Positions 45,086 to 56,519 of a stretch of 64,000 nt of DNA are shown here, in pieces. A model generated the notes under the pieces. The model made no database searches. It had not been told where the DNA came from and saw only the letters and a list, made by a program, of their open reading frames with translations. The DNA is from Siphonodentalium dalli (Eukaryota > Mollusca > Scaphopoda > Gadilida > Siphonodentaliidae). The stretch spans positions 156,493,577 to 156,557,576 of the forward strand of contig CP136065.1 of assembly GCA_032622095.1 (NCBI GenBank), given 5' to 3'. The translations under genes and the position numbers were made by a program. Numbering within the stretch: the first letter of the stretch is position 1; each line of letters opens with the position of its first letter.

Positions 45086-45093
45086 ATTCTTCT

Positions 45094-45099
45094 GATAGC
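45094..45099. repeat. Target site duplication GATAGC (right)
   Basis: Matches 35786-35791. Sequence beyond it (CTAATATCG...) does not mirror the left flank. Confidence 0.85.
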
Positions 45100-45342
45100 C
45101 TAATATCGTCAGAGGGTAACACTACGTCCTCGCCAATGTTTTCTGGGATACTTAATTGCATCGAGTAATTATGTGAACAGGGACGTGGTATAGGGGTATC
45201 AATTCCCACCTGTAGTACCCCCATGACCATGGCTGTTCATTACTCATTTTCCAACTAAGTTTTTTCTGTCCAACTCTTGTTTCGTCCTTGATGTTTAAGG
45301 ATCAGGAAACTTAAATATTTACCTTGAAATTGATTGACTTGT

Positions 45343-45657
45343 TTGGACATTATATCAATTTCACCCCATATTTTTTGTCATTCTGTGTTGGGGATTATGA
45401 CAAGAGTCATACAAAGAACGATTAATAAGACTGAACCTGATGTCCTTGAAATTCAGAAGATTCGGGGTGACCCCATAGAGGCATATAAGATCCTAAATGT
45501 TATAGCGTTGAGCCAAGGAAGTTTTTATTCACAAAGCATGTTATACAAGACTGGACCACAATTTATCATATCAGCTGGAAGTCTAGACCGGTTCAAAGCT
45601 TACCAAGACTCCTACTTTTACGACAGGAAGTGTGTATTTGATGATAACACTTGCTAG
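45343..45657 (+). pseudogene. CR1-like LINE reverse transcriptase, extreme C-terminal remnant
   Basis: The frame contains IRGDPIEAYKILN, which resembles the R-R-x-R-G-D-L-I-E-x-(Y/F)-K-I-L motif near the end of CR1/jockey-type reverse transcriptases. After a deletion it resumes with FYSQSML...GPQFIISAGSLDRFKAY. That resembles the usual final block (F-F-S-Q-R....W-N.L-P...V-A.S...F-K). The stretch between these motifs in intact elements is missing, and the tryptophan is lost. Polymerase motifs are absent, so it is a 5'-truncated, decayed copy. A GAT microsatellite follows about 100 bp downstream, a common tail for such LINEs. The reading frame is open but unlikely to be functional. Confidence 0.45.
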
Positions 45658-45753
45658 ATATCCACAATGTACTGGGCGGACATATTAACTGTAAATGTAA
45701 AACTTTCATGCATGTTACCAGAACTAGAAGTCACAAGACTTGTTCCGTGATCT

Positions 45754-45801
45754 TGATGATTCTGATTCTGATGATGATGATGATGATGATGATGACGATG
45801 A
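45754..45801 (+). repeat. (GAT)n microsatellite, probable LINE tail
   Basis: GATGATTCTGATTCTGATGATG... continues into pure GAT units and ends with GACGATGAG. It is positioned as the 3' tail of the LINE remnant upstream. Confidence 0.75.
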
Positions 45802-47249
45802 GTTCATGTTGACCATTAGCTCAGTTCAGCAGTGCGTATTTAGAGCACAATCCAATTATTATAATATTTCCCTGATTTGTTGGTAAAGCAAACCATGCAA
45901 TGTTGGCATACAAACAAATCGCATGGACGTATTGTCACACCGTGTAACCGACCAAACGCCCTTTATATCTCATCCGGAAAATAGTAACAACGAACGGTCT
46001 TAATTTTCTTTTTCAGTCTGGAAAAGAATTATGTGATATGAATAAGTCTGGTTGCGGCATTATACAAGTCCATATAAACGTGCTTCGTTTTTTTAACCAT
46101 TATTTTGATCCCGGAAACCTGGTCGGAATGTGATATATACGAGCGAGTATTACTATGAGTATATAAGTTGGGGTTTCAAAACGTTTGGTTTAACTGTTGA
46201 AAACTGTCAAAGTTGTAGAGTGAGACATCCCCCATGTGACCATTGCACTTCCCTGACGGCGGTCACACCTTTGCCTTGCCATGTTAATATCTTAATTTGG
46301 GCAAGTCGAAATGGTTACAGAATAACCGTTCCGCAGTTGCGTTTTTACCGAGTAAACAACCGCACGTTTTGTTTTGCTTACATTGTGTGGCATAACGGCT
46401 GTTTGTGTGGATGGCATGTGCCGAACAGTGGGGTAATAATTGAACTTATAAATCGCTAGCCTCGTGTGCTTTACCAAAATCCTGGAACGATTGTAACAAT
46501 GCATGGCACTGTGCTCTAATCTTCGGTGTATATATAATGTTCTTGAAGATTTGTATTCTTTTAAACACGTGTGTCATTGTATCACATTAGACTGTCATTC
46601 GCGCTGAGCCTTCATGCTTTCGGCTTTACTAAAAAAAGAGTCGAATCACTTTGCTCACCGGAAAGCTTACCACGCCACAGTGGGCACAGAGAACGAGTCG
46701 CGCGTGGTTTTCAAACAAAGGACAATGCCACGTAAAACTCGTTGCAGTTACCATTACTGGCTCAGACTGATTGCCGCAACGATATCGTCCCAAAGGAGAC
46801 CGTGTCACGTGGCTTTGTTATCTCCGAACGCGTCTCATGCACACGTGATTACTACTGGAGTTCAGTGGCTCCGATACTTTTTGATCGTTTTGCGACTATT
46901 GTTCCGACTCTATACTGATTTTTTTTAATTTCGACCATTGTTATCATGGGAAACCTACAATGGATATCAAGAGGAAATTGTTATTTTGGGTATATTAAAC
47001 AGTGATGTCTGTCCCATTTGAGAGTGAAATGAGTAGATTGAGTAGATGGATGTTCATCGAACCTACAGGTAAACGATTGTTGAGGTAGACGTCTCGTTGT
47101 GTCCATATGATAAGGCGATCACGCCGATTTTGCCTTGAATTTCAGATGCACAAAGATGGAATTATCCATGATACTTACGATAATTGTGATATGCCATCAC
47201 CAGACTGTCTAGTCACGTTTCGGTATAATCAATATGCATGGTCCGCCGT
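45802..47249. other. Unassigned stretch
   Basis: Forward frames at 46130-46459 (109 residues) and 46614-46928 have no recognised domain. No repeat ends found. Confidence 0.35.
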
Positions 47250-47545
47250 TAGGAAAATCATGTATAAAATGTTGTGTAGGAACTGCATGTGGCATAGGAA
47301 AATCATGTATAAAATGTTGGAAATGCACTGGCTGCATGGACTCGATTATTCAAAGGATCCGATTCGTATATCTCGAAATTTAAATGTACACGCGCGGGTT
47401 CCGACTCGTCTTTGCAGAGGCATTTTGCAGAGGCATGCACGGACTCTTATATCTCGAAAACGACGGGCTCCGGCTCGTTTGCATAGGAATATCATGTGTA
47501 AAATGTTTGAAATGCACTGGCTCCGACTCGTTTATCGTGAACTTT
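47250..47545 (+). repeat. Short tandem/interspersed repeat around ATCATGTATAAAATGTT
   Basis: The phrase AGGAA(A/T)ATCATGTRTAAAATGTT occurs at about 47251, 47297 and 47483, and GAAATGCACTGGCT follows twice. A 166-residue frame (47107-47607) spans them. Its arginine-rich translation is repeat-derived and matches nothing I know. Confidence 0.5.
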
Positions 47546-47605
47546 GTTGTTTGAAACCAAAAGTCTCATATTTTCTTACTCAAGGTAAAACAAATTGGGA
47601 CAGAT

Positions 47606-47735
47606 AGTATGGCTATCAGTTGGAAAGTTATAACCTTAGGGCTGTCAGGTTTGAAATTTCCAACAGCTGGAAAGTCTGGTGTACCAGTTGGAAAATTCCA
47701 TGACAAAGGGGAGCGTGCATATGGAACCTCTCGGA
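47606..47735 (+). repeat. Dispersed repeat family T, copy 3
   Basis: Begins GTATGGCTATCAGTTGGAAAG and contains AAATTTCCAACAGCTGGAAAG and GGTGTACCAGTTGG, paralleling 21835-21965 and 24836-24990. Ends are undefined. Confidence 0.5.
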
Positions 47736-48268
47736 CTTGTATAATTAGATCGTTTCAAGGGGGTATGCAGTTAGAAATTCTAAGGAGGAAACCCCCCTCC
47801 AACGGACCCCCCTAACAAAGATCCTCTAGCCAGTCCCTATCTCAGGCTCACTCTAAGATTACTCATTCCAAGAAAAGTCTGGTCAAATCAAATTACTTCA
47901 TATACCCACATACTCTTGGAATCCTTTCCAGATAGCGCCAAAAATAGACAATTGTTGAAAACTAAGTCATCTTTCACTCAATTAATTTGAAATGCAAATG
48001 TAACTCTTATCTGGATCATATGAACCTATTTGGAGGACGAAATAGGTTGAATGTGAATGTATTTCAAAACGTAATATGTCCTATATGGCACTATTTGAGA
48101 ATATGTTACTATATATCCTGGTAATGTGTTTTAATTGTGGCCCGCGCCACCTATCGGAATAACGGGTATAAGTTTACTGTGCAATTATTTTTTTCAGAAT
48201 TTTAGTAACTCGAATGTGAACCTAATGAATATTTAGGTTCAATGTGAACCAATACTAGTTCATATTCG
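47736..48268. other. Unassigned stretch with ATATGAACCTATTTGG-type phrases
   Basis: Short motifs (AGGTTCA.ATTGG, CCTATTTGGA) recur irregularly here and in the following direct repeats. No gene. Confidence 0.4.
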
Positions 48269-48392
48269 AAAACGAACAATATTAAAACTGTTTGGTTCCT
48301 GCATTTTCCATAAGGCCAAAACATCCTCGTACAAATAGGTTCATATTGGACCTATTTATTCACATATGTTCATATTCTGATTTGATTCTGAA
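48269..48392 (+). repeat. Direct repeat flanking the GC-rich insert (left)
   Basis: AAACGAACAATATTAAAACTG...TTGATTCTGAA is repeated at 49351-49478 with about five substitutions and one small indel. The two copies bracket a 0.96 kb GC-rich sequence. Confidence 0.85.
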
Positions 48393-49350
48393 GAGAGGAG
48401 TAGTGGTTTGGGGGGCTAACCCCGGGATTCTCGAAAGGGCCGAGTGGCCCTTTCCCTAATCCCTCATTTTCAGCTTTTAATTTAAAACACATAAAAAATA
48501 AACAATTTTTACAAATATTTTCATTTCTTCTTTTTTCTTCTCTTTGATTGTTGTTTTTCACTAGAAGATGGAGGAGATGTTGTTTGTCTAGGATGTTGTT
48601 GTTGATCTTTACGCGGTTGATCTTCTTTCCATAAGTTGTGCTCTTCGTTGAATCTGTCCATTCTTCTGTCATTGTTTTCATAGTTTCTAAGATCACGGCT
48701 GCCTTTTTCGGCGTCGCAGGGACGGAGGTGGTAGATTCTGCCCCTGGTGGAGACTGGCTAGGTGGTGTTGCCAACTCCACATTGAAGACAGCGGAGGGGA
48801 CGTCCGGGGGTGACGTCGGTGTCCCCGTTTCCGCTGTCATCGACGACGACCGGGACATCCGGAAAGACTTCGGCGTCCCTGTCCCTGCTGGTGGTGGTGA
48901 CTACAACCGCAGGCCGATCTTCTGGGCAAGAGGCCAAGTGGGAGGGAACTGGGCGTCTCTCGGTTCCCCGTTTTCACTTGGCCCTCCTGTCGGCGTCCCT
49001 CCGGCGTCTTGAGGGTGTCTTTTTCTTTTTCTTCTTCCTGGTGTTCTTGTAGCTGGTCTGGTAAGCCCGGGCCGGAGTCCGGTCGGTTCATCCAGGCCAC
49101 GGCCGGTAGAGAGTTATACCGGAGTGACCTGGATATCCAAAACCTCTTCCAGCCGACCCCTGTTAGCATGGAGAGTCCAGCTAACACAATGGGCCGACTG
49201 GAAACCGCTCAGCGCATGCAAAAGCTCGGTGGGGATTAGAGTAGAATCCATTGTCCACCGAGCCTTCGACAAATAACTCACGGTCACTCAATGGATTATT
49301 GCGTCTAGCACAAATGCGACCTCCCCATTGAGCGACCGGATCGAGAATGG
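48393..49350 (-). pseudogene. GC-rich broken coding insert, possibly a retroelement ORF fragment
   Basis: The insert is far more GC-rich than its surroundings. On the minus strand a start near 49232 reads MDSTLIPTELLHALSGF for 45 codons and then stops. Coding-like sequence continues in shifting frames: basic KKKKKK and proline-rich segments, a C-x2-C ... H-x3-C cysteine cluster near 48740-48790 interrupted by a TAG, then RNYENNDRRMDRFNEEHNLW and a lysine/arginine-rich end (KRRKKKK) with a TGA near 48520. An A/T-rich tail and a GGGCCACTCGGCCC hairpin near 48437-48450 follow. This looks like a small nucleic-acid-binding protein, such as a LINE ORF1 or gag-like protein, broken by a stop and frameshifts. 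The family was not identified. Confidence 0.4.
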
Positions 49351-49478
49351 AAACGAACAATATTAAAACTGTTTTGTTCCAGCATTTTCCATAAGGCCAA
49401 AATATCCTCGTACAAATAGGTTCATATTGGACCTAATTATTCACATATGTTCATATTGGACTGATTTGATTCTGAAAT
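49351..49478 (+). repeat. Direct repeat flanking the GC-rich insert (right)
   Basis: Second copy of 48269-48392. It retains GGAC within ATATTGGACTGATTTG, which is missing in the left copy. Confidence 0.85.
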
Positions 49479-49770
49479 AAGCCCATAGTGAACTCATACC
49501 CGTTAGTCCGTTGAATGGCGCGGGCCGCAGTGAGAACACATATACATATCGTGAATCTGTGAAGTCGTGTCGACGAGAAAAGGTAGATTAAATAATGCCA
49601 ATATGGGCTTATTCCTTATGGAAATAGTCCCATATTGGACTGTTTTAAAAGCCGCGCTTTGGGTCCACATAGAGCGTATATTGAAGTTAAATAATGCCAA
49701 TATGAGCTTATATCGCTCATTAAAATAAGCCCGTTATGTGCTTATTTTCACTAGAACGGGCTGGTCTCAA
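49479..49770. repeat. AATAATGCCAATATGGGCTTAT-type short repeats
   Basis: The phrase ATGCCAATATG(G/A)GCTTAT occurs at about 49594 and 49694. A relative is at 22026 (ATGCCGATATGGGCTTAT), and inverted counterparts (AAATAAGCCC, ATTGGACTG) lie between. Possibly the decayed ends of another element. Confidence 0.45.
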
Positions 49771-49918
49771 AGGCAGAGCCAAACAAAGAACAAAACAAAG
49801 TAACTAAGAATCAAACACGAAGCTTTTTGTGTTATAAATTATATATGTTTGACTTCGTTTGGTTTATTTATGGTTACCGTCGTTTAAACTGCTTAGGCCA
49901 TTTGTTTAGGCCGCACAG

Positions 49919-50165
49919 TTAACCCGTTCTTTACTAAATGAATTCTCCCTTCAGTTATAAGAGTATATATTGAGAATTGGTCCATTATTCATTTGGAGGG
50001 CTGTTCAGCTAATACAAGCAGACGACAGACAGATGAAAATTTAATGCAAGCACAGAATAATTCAAATTATATGGTGGGAATGTTCAGATAATAAGTTGCA
50101 CTTATTATCTCAACATGTCCTAATGGAACTACTCATCAATGAGCATTTAGTAGAGAAAGGGTTAA
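49919..50165. mobile_element. TTAA-flanked MITE, family E
   Basis: TTAA at 49919-49922 and 50162-50165 bound the ends CCCGTTCTTTACTAAATG and CATTTAGTAGAGAAAGGG, an 18 bp imperfect inverted repeat. The 247 bp element has no coding capacity. A degraded relative lies at 1353-1608. Confidence 0.7.
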
Positions 50166-51143
50166 CTTGTTGTTATCTCAACATTCCATACAAAGAAATG
50201 AACGTGGCCAGTGTATGTGTTATCAACAAGACCCCAAAATGAATACTAGACCATTCCAGTATATGTTTACAACTGAATTGGGGGAACCATGATACGACAG
50301 GGTTAAATCACTTTTAGAATGATATTAACACGTATCTAATGAGCTGACGAAGTACTAACCGTGCATCCTATAACACACTTTGCCATTCATTTATATGTAA
50401 ATCGGTGTCCGCGTGGCCAAGGATGAATTGTTGACCGGGATGTACGCATGGCCGATGTATTCAACAGATGCCAAATTAATTTCCGGTTTCAAATAAATTT
50501 ACGTCACGAGCAGTCAACGACAGCTTGATAATCTTATGGACTAATGGTTTTTTGACGGACAGACAACGACCCAAACACGTCGACTCCTAATTTAACTATC
50601 TGGTCGAAATGACTCCAATGTGAAAAGATACTGAATTTCATCTGACACTTGTCCCGGCTTCGCGAATTGATTTTCAAAAAATAACACGACTTTATTGACA
50701 CATCAATTCACTTTATCAATATCTCTTGGAACACCGCTCGTCTATGAGCGTCAAATGTTTAATGATACTAAAAAGGTCCCGAAAATTCCATTAAAACGGA
50801 AGAACGAAGCTGGTGGTGGCAAATAAAACCTCGGGCTCATTACGTTGTTAATACGTAGTGATTCCTTGGCATTTTAATTGGAATCTCATAAGATGTGCAC
50901 GGCCATTGTGTCCGATGAACCTCGCTAATGACAAGCAGATTGAATATGCCACAGTGTATAGAATCAGCTGTTGACAGTAACTTTGCTAATATAGGCCTAT
51001 ATCAATTTCCAAACCCAGCGAATACTGGGCGTATTTTTCACTTTTGTGAAGCGGCGCATCATTTTCATTCCTCAAGTTATGGAGATGCATGGTTATTTCG
51101 AACCCCAAAAGTGTCTATTTGGAGCGCACATTTCCACGGGACT
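50166..51143. other. Unassigned stretch
   Basis: No gene or repeat recognised. A forward frame at 50928-51251 runs into the next element and is a junction artefact. Confidence 0.4.
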
Positions 51144-51647
51144 TTAAAGGCACGGTTGGCATTAATTGTCGAAAATATTCATATTTGTTCCAAACACCGT
51201 AAACAGAAAAACATTAAAACGCATACAGTTTCGTTCATATATATACCATGACCATCGCGTAAAGAGCATGCTATCATAAAGACTTACTATATTTTACATA
51301 AGCAAGAGCCTGATTGTGTTACAGAAGACAGCACAGTGTCACTGGCTAATCACACACAAATGATATAAACGCTCTTTATTAGTTCCATATCAGGAATTCA
51401 GCAACAAAGAACGCTCTTTATGTTTACCATCATAATATAAACAAACACCAGAAAAGTAACTTTTTATGCTTTTGTTTACATAACAATGGTCAAACAAATG
51501 ACAATAACATACTGTTTATGCGATATTTCTTATTTGTATACGGACAAAGCCTGTCTACATTTTGATGTTCTTTCTGTTTGTGGCGGATTTTGATGGGTGG
51601 AAATATTTTCACAGGATACCCACCGCCAAGGCCAACCGTACCTTTAA
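51144..51647. mobile_element. TTAA-flanked non-autonomous DNA element, family B copy 2
   Basis: Ends TTAAAGGCACGGTTGGC and GCCAACCGTACCTTTAA. The 504 bp are colinear with 5791-6322. The terminal pairs have changed together: GGTTGGC/GCCAACC here versus GGGCGGC/GCCGCCC in copy 1. Inverted-end identity is therefore maintained within each copy, consistent with independent mobilisation. Confidence 0.75.
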
Positions 51648-53580
51648 ACCGGCGACTAAACCATATCATCGGAAAAACACCGTTTGGGTAGTCTATACAG
51701 GTCTGAGATGACGAATCCGCCATTTTGGACCGCGGTTTTCAATTTTTGCATGGGTGGAGCTGTAAATAATCTCAATTGACGGCGTGTCCGATCATGAAGT
51801 GAGAGTGTCTGCTTGGGCATGATATGTTATCATGTCATAGGCCTATAGCACATGAGATCATGTAAGCGTGCACCTGTTAACGTTAATTGGGGACGTGTTA
51901 ACCAGTAACAATTTAATGAACTTGCTGCCAATATACCACCTAAAACATCAAAGTTTTGCGGGGGGGGGGGGGGGGTCAATAATCAATAAACTGTCACAAA
52001 AAGTAGTCCGGTTCACTGCTCCAGTGTTAGATATTCGTACGTGTTGACAACAACTGACTTCCTAGTCTCGTTCCAGGCCCATCTAGATCCGCTCACTGTT
52101 CCGTTCCTCTCAACGACGTCACTATTACGCAGTACATGACGATGACGTTACGGAGTAGAGACATAGAGCTGGCGTCCGGTCTATTCCGTTACCCAGTTGG
52201 TTGATATATAAACAAAACAGCGGCGTAGCTTTTGTCGAAATTTGACAGTTAGTACATGCGCCCTGTATACATGTCCTTTCAGAAATCATTAAACACCACA
52301 CCGTTATCAGATAAATCATCATTGTCTCGATATATTTGACAAAATTTCTTGACACGAAACCGTGACAGATACGACGTGAAATACACATCGCAATGAGTAA
52401 ACATTTTTCCATCTTCCAATTCAACTTTAACTTCGCAGTAAGTGATAAACATCTGGAAAAAGACACCAGGTACATGCAAAAACTAATTGTGCATATTCAT
52501 TTCTATTCGAGGCACATTTTTTCGATGAGAGAGATGTTAATTGAGGGACTATACTTTATCCTACGCAAATTTAAAACAAAAAGTCGTGGATTGGCTGAGT
52601 GTTTTATATGGCTGAACATTTCGTTGATCATTACAAGTATGTGTGTCAAAATAACGTTTTAAGTTCGAAGATAATTAGAATGGGGATAACAGCACATGTT
52701 TTCTGATTTCGGAAAGGTACAGGGGGAGTATACTGTGGAAAATACCCGCTAATGGGCTCCGGCTCCGCCGTCGCACATTAACTAAATTTGCCATATATAA
52801 TAGTATATTCGCATTTTATCTTTCTGAAATCACAAAACACCACAGCGTTATCCCCTAATTATGCCCGTTTGCCTTTGAACTGCTTGGTAACATATAGTAG
52901 TTCGAATGCATGATCATCTCTCACCGAATTGAGTTGGCCACTGAAAGACTATAAGAATGCCCCATTTATAGACCCCGGTTTATCTGGACCGTCTATGTAG
53001 GTTGGATAACTCGTCAATGTAAGCCCGGCTTAAACTCGGAGGTTTAAACTGGATATGACAAATCCTTCTATGAGTCGCTTAAAAGCCCGTTGTGCATTGT
53101 TTGAGGATGACATTATGCATGATGATCAAGATAAATCCACATAATATTGTTATACGGTGTTACTCTTCGACACGAAAAAATCAAAGGCAGTCGTAGTTAG
53201 TCTAAACTTGATATGGTATGAGTAAAGACCGTGTGTATTGTATTGCTTCTATTCGAAAAATATAAAACAGCTGGAAAAAAAATTCTTTGACTGCAGTAAG
53301 TCTTTTTTCATGGCATATAAGGTATATATGTGCCGGCACTTTATTTATTTATCTATCTATATTGCCCCCCCCCCCCCACTATGTACTATCAAAATACGTA
53401 TACATTTACACATTTTATTAGGTTCAAATGGGCAAGTCCATTTAATGAGGGACTGTACCCTCAATCGAGCCATTTATGGTTCCATCTCATTTTATACTCA
53501 ACAGAATATAGGCAACAAATGAATAAATTTGAGCCATTGTTTAGTGCAAAAATACACGTATGAGCTCTATATGAACGATG
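51648..53580. other. Unassigned stretch with a G and a C homopolymer
   Basis: Contains a (G)15 run at about 51960-51974 and (C)13 at 53365-53377. Short frames on both strands (52125-52662) have no recognised domain. Confidence 0.4.
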
Positions 53581-53656
53581 CAAACAACATGGTAATTACA
53601 ATGTAAATGAATAAATAAAAAAATAATTTTCATTATAATTACCATGTTGTTTGTTG
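53581..53656. repeat. Short inverted repeat, 24 bp arms
   Basis: CAAACAACATGGTAATTACAATG pairs with CATTATAATTACCATGTTGTTTG across an AT-rich loop of about 30 bp. Single copy in the window. Confidence 0.6.
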
Positions 53657-54949
53657 ACCATAAAAGGAGATGGTCCCATAAATGGCCGGAATTAGTGTAC
53701 ACTATACCCCTTTAAATGCCAATATATATATATATATACTCTGCAGTGCGACACTCACATGCATGGTACCTATCCTTGCAGACATCACTGCCTCGTTGTT
53801 GTATTTAACGTTATAGGAATATACCACGTAATAGATTCGTTATATATGTAATCTGAACATTAATTGTGATGTGAATTTGTCGCTTGGTGTCTATGTTTCT
53901 GAAGGGACGCGTCGTAAATAAAGACATTTTTGCCAATTTGATGTGTGCCCGGGGCTGCTTTCTGTGTTAAGATTGGCTCATGTCAATTCTGAAATATTAT
54001 AGCCATCGATATTACAATTTAGCACGCGGGCGAGACAACATCATTTGTCACCCAATTCTCCGAGTGAGGAAAGTACATTATCGAGATCAATTTTCTTTGC
54101 AGGTACATGTACTTACCTTGAGAAATGTCAGAATTCAGTGTACAACTCGGGTCGCATGGAACTGGTATCGGATCTCTCGATCATATAATATATAGTTGTA
54201 AGTATTATGAAGCACATGTAATATAAAGGTCTTACGGTTACAAGAAGACCTATATATATAGTTTATAACATGCAGCAAATGTCACAAAGTTATACCCCCA
54301 TGCACATAATTAGATAATGGTGCTTGGGTATACATTATATTACATGCGTTCGGTGCGCCCGATCGTTCGTCAGAGCTAAGATCTCAGCAATAGGTTATCG
54401 TATCCCAATACAGTTTGGTAAGTGGTTGGGCATCACTAGGGCTTTCAGAGGAGTGTCCAATGATTTTGATCGCATTTTCCGTTCTAGCGTTATTTCTATT
54501 CACATGTATTTATCTGCTAATGTCGATTTTTGTATCCGTCCTTGCTGATATCCCATGCAGCCATGTCATGTTATCAGATTTCGATGGAATTGGGAAGGAT
54601 CTGGGCCATAAGGATGGCTTTCAAAGAAGTATCCAATGATTGTGGACGCATTGCCTTTCTATGGGATCTCGATTAAATTTGGCAAGGTTTTCGCTCCTTC
54701 AGTGTGGTTTTAATAGAAGTATCCGATGATATTGCTGACATTTTCAGTTTCCGTCATTGCTCTGTGTTCATCAGTCGCATGTTGGTTGTCGGATCTCAAT
54801 GTGATTTTCAGCCGCTATCCCACGATATTACCAGTTTATTATACCACGCATACGGGTAATTTTCACAGTGAAATAACACCACTTCGCGTATAAACAACAT
54901 ACCCAGTAAAGCAACTGATACACGAATCGGGTTACCTGCCTTTGTGCGG
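53657..54949. other. Unassigned stretch with weak tandem structure
   Basis: (TA)n near 53724-53740. From about 54430 to 54830 a phrase like AGTATCCAATGAT..TG..CATTTTC recurs about three times at irregular spacing, suggesting an old degenerate tandem repeat. No gene. Confidence 0.4.
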
Positions 54950-55045
54950 ATCACTATTTCAAACCAACTTCACCATCACTATAGACGACATACGTATCCG
55001 ACTTAACCAACTGAGCCACCGGGAACCCCTCTCCAATCTGAACCT
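54950..55045 (-). repeat. tRNA-like SINE head
   Basis: On the minus strand, A-box TGGCTCAGTTGG (complement of 55007-55018) is followed about 43 bp later by a B-box-like GGTTTGAAATAG (complement of 54953-54964). The A-box is a strong match and the B-box moderate. Similar in type to 32352-32440 but not an obvious copy of it. Confidence 0.45.
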
Positions 55046-55640
55046 CTGCAATATTTTAGTTGTTCATCACATCAATAACAATAATAATGAGAACTGTCCT
55101 TAGTCAATTTCTTTTACTCGTGAATCCTGACATCTCACTATTCTCGCATGTCGAACACACTGGATAAATAATAACATATTCCGCCCGGTATCCGTATATA
55201 TCACACGAAACCCCTATTATATCGTAAAAAGCCATTACATATATCTTTATCTCCAACTAGTTATGAATAGGCGCGTGCTACATGTACATATAACTTGGCA
55301 TCGCACCAACAAAATGACAAAAATTCAGGCAGATTAATATTATTTCGAAAAGCCGCGCATGGCACCAATACCAGACAATGCAAAATCAATGCTTTGTTCA
55401 TTAAAATTAAATTCTTGTCCAACTTCGTTGCACTAACGAAAATAGACACAAAACAAAGAGGACAATTGTGGGACTCTATTTTCCATCGCCAGCCCCAGAG
55501 CGCAATACTGTCGTATATATACGGTTGTGAAGCTTCTCAACCAACGCTATAAATATGTGCATTTTGCAGCTTCTTTTAAGGATTTTGATTTGTTAAAAAG
55601 GCATAAAGCTCTAGTTTTTTCATGTGGTATACAAGATTTT
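55046..55640. other. Unassigned stretch
   Basis: Overlapping frames 55261-55449 (minus) and 55295-55552 (plus) carry no recognised domain. Confidence 0.35.
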
Positions 55641-55766
55641 CAACTCGTTATGTTGGTATATAAGATTTTATGAAACTCGTTTCATAAATTTGTGTCGTAG
55701 ACGAGTTGTGAATTAAAAGTATCAAACTCGTTTCATAAAATCTCATATCCCAACATAATTCGTTGG
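55641..55766. repeat. 126 bp palindromic MITE-like repeat
   Basis: The arms CAACTCGTTATGTTGGTATA... and its counterpart ending CCCAACATAATTCGTTG pair with a few mismatches. The inner motif GAAACTCGTTTCATAAA is itself palindromic and appears in both arms. Confidence 0.75.
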
Positions 55767-56519
55767 AGATCCGTTATAGATATAGTCCTCAAATTGACCT
55801 AATTCTTTTTACCCCTTGGGGTTATTTAAAAACGCTTAATTGATGGTTGCGATGGACGATGGAATTTTCCTCAAGTTACTGGGCGAGGAAACTATGTATA
55901 TACTCCGGGAATCTTTTATTTATTTATTACCTTTGGCACCACATACTTTTAATGATTAAAGAGAAAGATGTGCATTAAATTTTTAAATAGTTTCATGTTA
56001 AAGACATATTACGGACTTGTTCGGGTGCGTGAAACTGACAAGTTAGTACTCAGGCGCTATGCCAACTGTGGGAATGTAGCAATCTACTAACATCGCCGAA
56101 AATCTCAAATAAATCGACCATACTACTCCATAGATATCATCGTTTGAACTACACTGTTAAATATAACGATCCGTTTAGTTTCTGTAGAGTACCAAAATGC
56201 GTCTCGTGCGAATGCTTTTGGTATTAAAATCATAACATGGTATTATACAGTCTGAGTGCCAAAGCTTTTGGTATTATCTCGATACCAAATTGATAACCCA
56301 AGATGATTGGTGTGGCGATCACGTGGTCCACGATAAATGTTCAGATTGAAAATGGAAAAAAACATGGCGGCATAGGATAAAAGTGTATAACAACCGATAA
56401 CTGATAACATGATCTCTAAGGACCTCGATCGGGGTATTGTACTTAATTCGATGTTTCATTCGGAATCTAACGTGCCACATCGTCATTGCCGTCGAAAATT
56501 GTTCCTAATTTTGAAGGCT
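55767..56519. other. Unassigned stretch
   Basis: No supported feature. Confidence 0.4.

Larger units (their letters stand above)
35792..45093. mobile_element. Fully palindromic Polinton/Maverick-like element, 9.3 kb
   Basis: The element starts AGAAGAATAGATGTCTCG and ends with its exact complement. The two halves mirror each other from the tips to a centre near 40473-40491, with only scattered substitutions and repeat-number differences. Flanking GATAGC on both sides marks a real insertion. Ends beginning AG and a 6 bp duplication fit Polintons, whose family members are normally 15-20 kb and carry protein-primed DNA polymerase B, a retroviral-type integrase, a packaging ATPase, a protease and capsid genes. 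None of those is visible here. Each arm carries only two small genes reading outward. I infer a non-autonomous derivative. Dada-type elements also make 6-7 bp duplications and cannot be fully excluded. Confidence 0.75.

Noticed and set aside
35792-45093. Assembly or missed-adapter chimera producing the mirror
   Set aside because: The symmetry ends exactly at a 6 bp duplication, the flanks are unrelated, and the arms have private differences. Read-level confirmation would still be useful.
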